A DNA stretch of 19,089 nt. Origin: Pleurotus ostreatus/Saccharomyces cerevisiae fusant. Its lineage: Eukaryota; Opisthokonta. Location of the stretch: the NCBI GenBank assembly GCA_024196135.1, contig JAMQCK010000610.1, forward strand, positions 1 through 19,089. The letters are read 5' to 3'. Each line of letters starts with the position of its first letter. Positions within the stretch are counted from its first letter, which is position 1. The notes under the pieces were generated by a model that ran no database searches, had not been told where the DNA came from, and was given only the letters and a program-made list of their open reading frames with translations. A program made the position numbers and the translations under genes. This document shows positions 10,154-16,873 of the stretch, piece by piece.

Positions 10154-11789
10154 TCAACTCTTCGTCTTCACAAACCCGCAGAACCTACAAGACCAGAAGT
10201 CATTCGGTATCGGCGTCTCTCCGCACCGCAGGCACGTCCAGTGGTCCGCCTTCGGTGGCTCAGGACGCAGGGCCGTGCACGCGTCGCATTGCGAGGCCTT
10301 CTCGTCGTTGACGAGGGTGCAGATGGCGCAAGTCCATTGCCGAGGAGGAGGAGTCTTTTCGCTTGGTCGACTAGTAGAGTTGACCTGGGGTCCATTATGA
10401 CGTTGTCGCGGATGACCGGGTCGCGCTACATTTGCGGCAAACTTCTGCTTCACCGTTCCGTCGAAGACGATTTCGATGTCGTCGTCATCCTCCTTCAGCG
10501 CAGGCCTTGGAGCCGGGCGATTGCTTGGCCCAGCTTCGTCCTCGACGATCATGATATCGTCCTCATCGAACATGAAGTCGTCGTAGTTGATCTTGCTATC
10601 GTCGATCGTGGGTTTGTGAGCCGGCCCTTTGCTAGGCCCTGCCTCGTTCTCGCTAAACGTAGTGTTGCCGCCAACAACCAAAGGATTGCCGTCCTCGACG
10701 ATCTTGATATCATCGTCGTCAAAGACGAAGTCGTTGTAGTCGAACTTGTCGTCCTCAAGCGTAAGGTCGATGACCTCGCTTGCCTGCGTGGCTTTCTGAG
10801 CCTCTTGCTGCGCCTGGCCCTGCGCGGCGGAGGCGCAAGAGTGCGAGTCGCGAACGCGACGGATGGCGGCCTGATACCATCGTCAGTAGACCGCCCTTGA
10901 TCTTATGATAGAGAAACTGGTAAGATAGTGAAGGATCACGCACCTGCGCTGCCGCTTCTCTAGGTGACAAAGGAGCCCGGGCTGGACCACCCAGCACACG
11001 GGCCCCTTGCCGTCGCTTCTCCGCCGCCTCAGCTGCGCGCCGCTTATCCGAAGCACTTGCGCCTGCGGAGCCTCCGAGTACACGTCCCGTGCCCCCTGCG
11101 CCGCTGCCAACTGCTCTTCCTCCGCTCCCAGTCGTATACCCCGGACCACCCGCTCTTCCACCTAGTCTCGTCCGCGCACCTCTTCCTAACCTTTGCCCTC
11201 TCCCAACGCCCATCATCCCTCCCACCTTCCTCCCCGGCACCCCACCCAACACCCTCCCCCTCGAATAGAACCCCTCCCCCGCATACCCCGAGCGCTTCAG
11301 TGCCGCGTACTCGTCCTCCAGGCCATCGAGGTACTTGTAGAACACCTCGTCGTGCGGCCCGCGGTGGTTGTGCGTGAGCTCGTGGAGCATGGTGCCCATC
11401 ACGAACTCGAGGTCGTAGAAGGTGGACGGGTTCGCGGCGGGGCGGAGGCGGAGGAAGATTTGGTGGCCGCGGTTAACGTCTGGTGGATGGTGATGGTCAG
11501 CTTGAGGTGGGGGAGGGGAGGGTGATGGAGGCTTACTGATGCCTGAGGTTGAAGGGAAAGGGTGAGTACGCAATGGAAGGCGGGTGACACAGCACGCACC
11601 TAATAAATTGGGATCGTCTGGCAGGAACTCGCCCAGCGTCGGCAGATGCCAGTTCCTCTTGCGCATGATAGGTTTCGCAAGCGACGCAACGCGCTTCAGC
11701 ATATCAAGCGCCTCATCGCCACGAGGCTGGTCCTTCAAGTGAGTGATGGTCCGGACGTAGCTGTCCGTGGACGCGGAGAGGCGGGCCAT
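10154..11789 (-). CDS. WSS1: WLM-domain metalloprotease WSS1 (DNA-protein crosslink repair)
   Basis: Wss1 cleaves proteins crosslinked to DNA, guided by SUMO and Cdc48. Exons on the minus strand: 11789-11600, 11542-11537 (6 nt), 11479-10944 and 10870-10154, giving 482 aa. The WLM protease domain (about 1-130) has KPIMRKRNW, NLLGINVN and the zinc site HELTH (98-102) with a third His at 108 (GPHD). A SHP-like box FYSRGRVLG (136-144) follows, then a Gly/Arg-rich linker with two more RVLGG copies. A VIM fits RX5AAX2R exactly (239-249, REAAAQAAIRR), suggesting Cdc48/p97 binding. The SIM VIDLTLEDD (277-285) is canonical, with three further acidic I-x-I-V motifs at 299, 350 and 376. Two RanBP2-type zinc fingers close the protein: C425/428/439/442 and C457/460/472/475. 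The ATG at 11789 lies in CACCATGG context. Confidence 0.93.
11537..11542 (-). other. WSS1: 6-nt microexon of WSS1
   Basis: On the minus strand GCATCA stands between acceptor CCTCAG and donor GTAAGC, with a 57-nt intron on each side (11543-11599 and 11480-11536). Splicing G|GCATCA|AC gives GGC ATC AAC, completing NLLGINVN, the conserved WLM motif. Skipping it stays in frame but leaves NLLDVN, deleting two residues from that motif. An isoform without it is therefore possible. Confidence 0.82.
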
Positions 11790-12251
11790 GGTGGCGGTGA
11801 GGATCGCTAAACTCAATCAGAGGCCTGAATCGAGCTGAGGCAGGCAGAAAGGCTTCAAGAGAGAAAGCAGATGAGTGGGAGGTCCTTCAGATGATTCAGC
11901 AGACGCGTAGGTGCCCTGCTGAACAGATGGGCGCCTAAAGCGCCTTGACGGGCGGAGACAAACGCGCTCATTTCGGACCGCGACGCGCGTGCCCCTGAAT
12001 TCGCGTCCTTCTCACGGTTGTTTAGCCCCCCGCAACCTCAGCTGGCTCGGAGTCGGTGAGCGCACCTTTGCGAGGACGTGGGCTACCGTTTCGTATACTG
12101 CACACACGCGACACGGTCATGGAAACCAGGAGGAGACGAGACACAGACTATGTAGCGAGAATAAAGTCCATCTGCGTTTGCATCTTCACCCTCACACCGT
12201 ACCACAAGATACCGCACCAGCAGCGCTGTATTCCCTCTCGCAGAGTGTAGC
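11790..12251. other. Intergenic: WSS1 promoter and SF3B5 3' flank
   Basis: No gene is recognised in these 462 bp, which separate the WSS1 start from the SF3B5 stop (both minus strand). One ACGCGT box lies at 11903-11908, about 114 bp upstream of the WSS1 ATG, matching the boxes ahead of RAD5. Short open frames here on either strand have no coding character. Confidence 0.5.
11903..11908. promoter_or_regulatory. MCB-like ACGCGT box upstream of WSS1
   Basis: A single ACGCGT, the MBF core seen ahead of G1/S repair genes in yeasts. The hexamer occurs about ten times in this GC-rich window, mostly in coding sequence, so a single copy is weak evidence alone. Confidence 0.35.
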
Positions 12252-12779
12252 TCAGTCATCCTCCTTCTTCGGTGGAGGACCGCAAGGCTGCAACATGCGC
12301 TGCAACATTTTGTCAGCATCATACTTCCCTTCTCCAACCCGCTCCCCTTTCTCACCTCGGTCATCTCAAACTTGATGCGCGCGATGGGCTCTCCATCCGC
12401 AATTGCAAGGTACGACGTCAGGGGCGGATGCCCAACGATGGAGGCGAGCGTGTCGCGGTGTTGGTGCGTCAGCCACTCACTGTGAGGGGGTTGTTAGGAC
12501 AGCCGTGGGACGAGAATGTGAAGATAGGGAAGTCACACGTACTACTTGGAGATGTCCGCATGTCCTGGTCAGAGGTCAGCAAGGTGACTTCCGCTGCAAA
12601 GGCCTACCGTTGCTTACCGGTCCCCGTATACCGAGCATGCACTGCGAACACTCGTCAGTCGCATTTTCTACAAGAAATAATCGCTACTTACAATGCTCGA
12701 GCTGCGTGTTCGCCGTGTACCTGAGCTCCGAGGACTGTAGGATCGCAAATCAGCATACAGGTCACCTCGACGAGGACAT
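12252..12779 (-). CDS. SF3B5: Splicing factor 3B subunit 5 (SF3b10), U2 snRNP
   Basis: Small subunit of the SF3b complex, which holds the branch-site helix in the U2 snRNP. Six exons on the minus strand: 12779-12766 (14 nt), 12720-12692, 12641-12618, 12564-12543, 12479-12356 and 12299-12252. Spliced they give 86 aa, the length I recall for the human protein. Recognisable blocks in order: RYTANTQLEH (5-14), RYTGTGHADISKYEW (about 18-32), QHRDTLASIVGH, SYLAIADGEPIARIKFEM and MLQPCGPP (73-80). Introns are 45, 50, 53, 63 and 56 nt. The first intron acceptor is CTCAG at 12721-12723; this gives MSSSRYT, aligning with the human start without gaps, while the earlier CCTACAG breaks frame. No single open frame reveals the gene because each exon is so short. 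It is divergent from LRP1 across 209 bp. Confidence 0.9.
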
Positions 12780-12988
12780 GACGGACCATGTTCAAGTGGC
12801 GCTGTTTACGGATGTTGCTCGCGCGCTTATTTGGGCCGATCGCCATCACTTGGTTTGGTTCCCCCGCGTTCAAGGGGCGCTCGATCGCGTCCACCTCGTC
12901 TCCCGACGTGTACCTCCTTCACCTCCCTTCCCTTCGCCTTACTACTTACACCTCCGTTCCGAATCCCTCGCCCATTGTGCCACTCGCC

Positions 12989-14150
12989 ATGTCCACCGAG
13001 ACCACCAAGGTCCGGGCGAAAGTCGCAGCGCTAAACGCCTCCCTCGACAAGCTCGAGACGGAGCTGGCTCCCTTGCTCGACAAACCCCTCGCAGAGACTC
13101 TCGCGGGACTTGAGCCGATAGAGAAGGCGCGACTGCAGACTCTGCTGCCCTATATCATCTACGACCTGTCGTTCAGTGAGTGGCGGGCAGTACCCGCTCA
13201 GGCTGGTATGCTGATGTGAGGTAGTCCAGCTCAAAGTGAATGGGGAAGACCCTAAGACTCATGCTGTAATCCCAGAACTGGTGCGTGGCTTTCGTACGTG
13301 TGAAGTGCTGTGGGACTAATGTCAATCTCAGGACCGCGTCCGGCAATACTTCGAGAAGATCAAGAAGGTCGAAGACAGTGCACCCAGTGCGTATACCCAT
13401 CCTCTCTTATTCCCTTCCCCCTACCCCAACCCTTCTCTCCCTGTCCTTACACTGCGTCCCTACCAATGCTGACATTCCTATTCTCCACAGAACCCCCCAC
13501 CGTCGACAAAGACGCCGCCGCCCGCTTCATCAAGCACGCCATAAATTCCATCCAATACAAGAAAAGCGACCCGCCGCAAGACGCGCCCTCTTCTAGCACT
13601 AACGCCGCACCCGTCCCAGTCAAGGTGACGGACAAGATGCGCGAGCGCGAGGAGTACCTGCGCGAGCTGAAGGAGAGGGAGGGTGAGGAGAGCAGCGAGG
13701 GAGAGGAGTTGGAGATTTTTGAGGAGGAGGGAGCTATGGAGGTGGATGAGGCGCCGGCGGTGGATGACAAGCCGGCGAAGAGGGATAGAAAAGGCAAGGG
13801 GAAAGCGACGGCGGCGAGTGCGGACCAGGTGGCGGTGGACGCGTTGAGGAAGAAGAGGAAGAAGACGGATCCGTTTGGGAGTGAGTTTTCTCCCTTGCTT
13901 TTCTTGGCTCCTTCAGCTAACGGCATTACCAGACGACGGTAGCCAAACGACCGCACCAAGCATGGACGTGGATGGCCTTGAGGAAGTATCAAGACCGGCT
14001 ACTCCTAATGCTGACGCCTCGGCCTCTACCAAGAGCAAGAAGAAACGACGAAAGAGCACAGCCGAAGGGGACGTTGACAAGTCCATCGCAGCGGATGGCG
14101 CGGAAGACGCGCCTAGGAAAAAGAAGAAAAAGAAGGCGAAGAAGGAATAG
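12989..14150 (+). CDS. LRP1: Nuclear exosome cofactor LRP1/RRP47 (C1D, Sas10/Utp3/C1D family)
   Basis: C1D/Rrp47 binds Rrp6 and RNA and helps the nuclear exosome process 5.8S rRNA, snoRNA and snRNA 3' ends. Exons: 12989-13175, 13225-13280, 13332-13386, 13491-13880 and 13933-14150, giving 301 aa. The Sas10/C1D domain covers about residues 10-130: a helical start (LDKLETELAPLL), IIYDLSF, then NGEDPKTHAVIPELDRVRQY and FEKIKKVE, and DKDAAARFIKHAI, the family signature. The remainder is acidic and lysine-rich and low in complexity, ending in a run of lysines (KKKKKKAKKE) likely to give nucleolar targeting and RNA binding. Intron 3 is 104 nt and pyrimidine-rich; others are about 50 nt. The tail is longer than in the 184-residue yeast protein I recall. 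The downstream same-strand neighbour RCM1 also acts on rRNA. Confidence 0.88.
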
Positions 14151-14613
14151 AGGTGCCTACACGCATCTGAGTGACCTTCTGCTATGTCTGTACTGCTGCT
14201 GTGCGCGCTTATGAATTTCCTTGCGACGCACGCGAGTCCCTTGTGAACGACTGTGGGTGTCCCTTCGGCCTTTGCCGGTGGTCCGGAAGATCGGACCGCT
14301 GGTGCCGCGCCTTATTTTTGCGCTCGATCGCGTCGAACCTCAACCGATCTTCCCTCTTCCCTTCATGCATCTCGCGGCCTTCCCATGAACAAGGTGAGCG
14401 TCGTCTCTCGATTTTCCCTTCCTATGATGTTCTGTTCAAACTTATCTACATTGTCTGAGCCTTCGCTTCGGCGCTGGCTATGGCGATCTTTCAACGACCC
14501 TGATCCCCTCATCCTCATACCCTCTTCACGACCCTGTTACTGACTCTTCCACAGAACTCCCTCCCTTGAAACCTCGTCATCTTACATAGTACCTTGCATT
14601 TGCTCCTGTCCCA
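14151..14613 (+). other. LRP1 3' flank and RCM1 leader with probable 5' UTR intron
   Basis: These 463 bp hold no protein gene. A strong donor AAG|GTGAGC at 14394 and a branch-plus-acceptor TACTGACTCTTCCACAG ending at 14554 define a likely 161-nt leader intron, the longest in the window. Splicing joins ATGAACAAG (14385-14393) to AACTCCCTCCCTTGA (14555-14569), making a short upstream ORF MNKNSLP. A 6-bp stem GGTCCG/CGGACC with a 6-nt loop lies at 14280-14297; its role is unknown. Confidence 0.55.
14419..14508 (+). ncRNA. U34/snR62-like box C/D snoRNA in RCM1 leader intron
   Basis: C box ATGATGT (14424-14430) is followed ten bases later by the guide CTTATCTACATTGT (14441-14454), directly abutting D' box CTGA (14455-14458). 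The guide is complementary to ACAAUGUAGAUAAG, the conserved 25S rRNA segment whose uridine is methylated under yeast snR62 and vertebrate U34 (yeast Um1888, from memory). The fifth base upstream of D' pairs with that U, obeying the box-plus-five rule. The bases right after the C box and after D' (TTCTG, GAGCC) also resemble human U34. A C'-like ATGGCGA (14479-14485) and D box CTGA (14500-14503) would complete it. No terminal stem is visible, so the ends are estimated. Confidence 0.68.
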
Positions 14614-16540
14614 ATGAATTTCTACTTCTCTGCCGCAAAGACCCTGGACCGCCTTGACTCCAAGCAAGGCTCCATCAAGGGCGTCCTCGCCACCCTCCCC
14701 GAAAAAGACCGTAAGCGGACCGCCGCGCTCGTCATCGAGACCCTCAAATGTGCGCCCCCTCGGCTAGTGAGAAAAGCGCGCGCTACATGAGAACTGTCCG
14801 ACAGACAAGGCCGCGCTGGCGGACGTGATCAGGGCGTGCGGGCTGCTCGCCGCCGAGAAGAAGATCACGTCGCTGAATCTGGCGCTGGTGCTGGTACATG
14901 ATCTGCTGCTGGCGAGGGGGATTCAGGCGGGGGATGGGCCGGTGAAGCAAGCGGTGCTGAGGCATAAGACGCGGTTGCAGGGGGAATGGACGAAGATGAA
15001 GATCAAGAAGGGGGCGAAGAGTAATGAGGATTTGGCGCAGGTGGGCGATCAGAGAGCAGGTATGTGTGAGATGTTGGTGGACGGGAGCTTTGCTGAGCTT
15101 GCGCAGCTCTCATACCACGCTACGTCCGCGTCAACACCAATCTCTGGTCTGTCGACGAAGCAGTCAAGTCGTTACAAGCCAGTGGCTCCAAGCTAGCAGA
15201 CCCCTTCGCCTCAACGTACGTCCATCTCTCTTCTTCCCCTTCCCACAGACCGTACCATCCTTACCCTCTTCCAGCTCCAACTTCCTGCAAGATGCCCACG
15301 TCCCCGAGCTCCTCCTCTTCTCCCCCAAGAAAGCCTTCCACGACGATGTCGCGTACAAGTCCGGCAAGCTCATTCTCCAAGACAAAGCATCCTGCTTCCC
15401 TCCCCTCGTCCTCAATCCGCCAGCATCGACTAAGGCTACGGTCATCGACGCGACGGCTGCACCGGGGAACAAGACGACATACTTGAGCGCGCTGATGGGG
15501 AATAAGGGCAAGGTATGCAAGCTTGTGGTCATCAAGTGCGGAATTGCTGACGGTGCCTGCTGTAGTTGTTCGCCTTTGAGCGCGACAAGCGGCGCTTCCA
15601 GACGCTGAAGACCATGGTCGCAAAGGCAGCTTGCAAGAACGTGACTCCTGTCAATGCGGACTTCCTGACCATCGACCCCAATGACGAGACGTATCGCGAT
15701 GTTACGCATATGTACGTAGCCCTCCTTCATTTTTCTCATCGCGAGTGCCGTGTCTTTCCTGAATCTTACACCCGCCACAGCCTCCTCGACCCCTCCTGCA
15801 GCGGGTCCGGTATCGTCAACCGCCTCGACTACCTCCTCGAGACTGAAGAAGAGAACGACTCCCAGGACGAGCGGCTCGCGAAGCTGGCGTCCTTTCAGCT
15901 TATGATGATCAGGCATGCGATGAAATGTGTGTATCAACCTCACCTCTCTTTTACATCTTCACGTCGTTCTTCGCCTCGCACCGAAGCCCGGTAAACTTAT
16001 ATATCTTAATCCCTTCCCCAGTCCCCTCTGGCCGCCGCGTCGTCTACTCCACCTGCAGCATCCACGCCGCCGAGAACGAGCACGTCGTCCGCGAGGCGCT
16101 TGCCTCGGAGGAGTGCCGCGTGGGGAACTTCGCACTCGCATCAAGAGACTCGGTCCTCCCGACATGGCCGAGGAGAGGTATGAAGGAGGAGATGGGGGAG
16201 AGTGAAGGTGAGTTGTCTCTGTTTCCTTGGGATCTTGATGAGGGGTCGCGGGTGGCATATGAGTCTAGGCGCTGACACGATTACTATAGCCGACGCGGAG
16301 GGTCTGATCCGCTGCTTGCCGGGAGAGGACGCGACGAATGGGTTCTTTGTGTCGTGTTTTGTGCGGCGGACGGATGGAGAGGCTGCGCAAGGGAACGCAG
16401 CTGCTTCACCAGCAAGTAAGAAGCGGAAAGCAGAGGATGCCGAGCCCTCACCGGAGAGCGATACCGCTCCGCAAGAAGGCGGTACTACCACACAAGCGAA
16501 GCGCAAAAAGAAGAAGAAAAAGAAGGCGAAGGTCGAGTAA
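14614..16540 (+). CDS. RCM1: 25S rRNA cytosine-C5 methyltransferase RCM1 (NSUN5 family)
   Basis: SAM-dependent RNA m5C methyltransferase of the NSUN5/Rcm1 group, which modifies one cytosine in domain IV of large-subunit rRNA in the nucleolus. Exons: 14614-14749, 14805-15059, 15107-15215, 15275-15512, 15566-15711, 15781-15926, 16022-16207 and 16290-16540, giving 488 aa. It begins MNFYFSAAKTLDRLDSKQGS, typical of NSUN5. Then come IPRYVRVNTN, the SAM-site motif VIDATAAPGNKT (223-234), motif IV LLDPSCSGSG with C301, and motif VI VVYSTCSIH with the catalytic C355. FFVSCFVRR closes the fold, and a lysine-rich tail (KKKKKKKAKVE) probably aids nucleolar localisation. Both cysteines are present, so the enzyme should be active. 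The upstream leader seems to contain an intron with a snoRNA that also guides 25S modification. Confidence 0.93.
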
Positions 16541-16873
16541 GCTATCATTGTGCTTACCTGCTCTGTGCGGTAGATATGCTTTGCTTGCTCGGATGTCCGC
16601 CCCACGACCACTACGCACAAACAAATACATTGTATATCATGACGAGATGAGTAGCTAGCGAAATCTGTCTATAGTACATAGTATACATATATCGTACAGA
16701 GGTCAGTTCATGGTCAGCAAATAAGTACAGGGGCGAAGGTCTAGGAGAAAAAATCCATCCGAATAAAATACAGGTTAGTCTTGTCGTTACGCTTGTGAAC
16801 GCTCGCGCTTGAGGTTAGTCTTGTGAGCACTTCGCTCGCCGCTAGTCTGTGAGCCTTGAGCTCGCCGTTGGTG
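16541..16873. other. Convergent intergenic region between RCM1 and the F-box gene
   Basis: These 333 bp hold both 3' UTRs and no gene. AATAAA at 16762-16767 on the plus strand could polyadenylate RCM1 transcripts. On the minus strand, TATATGTATACTATG-like sequence around 16680-16695 resembles a fungal efficiency element for the F-box transcript. A short degenerate repeat fills 16772-16868. Confidence 0.45.
16772..16868. repeat. Degenerate short tandem repeat, about three copies
   Basis: AGGTTAGTCTTGT occurs exactly at 16772-16784 and 16812-16824, 40 bp apart. The second copy continues as GTGAGCACTTCGCTCGCCG, and a third version, CTAGTCTGTGAGCCTTGAGCTCGCCG, follows at 16842-16867. The units are about 27-40 bp and diverged. 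They lie just past the F-box stop, in its probable 3' UTR. Confidence 0.55.

Noticed and set aside
10103..10900. Plus-strand 265-residue open frame opposite WSS1
   Set aside because: It is the complement of the WSS1 acidic repeats and zinc fingers, and its repetitive character only mirrors the Asp/Glu codons of the minus strand.
12721..12765. Alternative SF3B5 acceptor at CCTACAG about 14 nt earlier
   Set aside because: It puts RYTANTQLEH out of frame with the ATG exon, and the intron would be only about 31 nt. The CTCAG acceptor gives a 45-nt intron and a start that aligns with known SF3b10.
12788..13219. Longer N-terminus for LRP1 from the frame opening at 12788
   Set aside because: The extension lies in the shared promoter, overlaps nothing conserved, and the ATG at 12989 starts a normal C1D protein.
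14280..14297. GGTCCG/CGGACC hairpin as an RNA gene or terminator
   Set aside because: A 6-bp stem in GC-rich spacer is expected often, and nothing around it supports a structured RNA.
16208..16289. C/D-like pair TTGATGA and CTGA in RCM1 intron 7
   Set aside because: The boxes are only about 45 nt apart, CTGA is better explained as the branch site, and I recognise no rRNA match between them.
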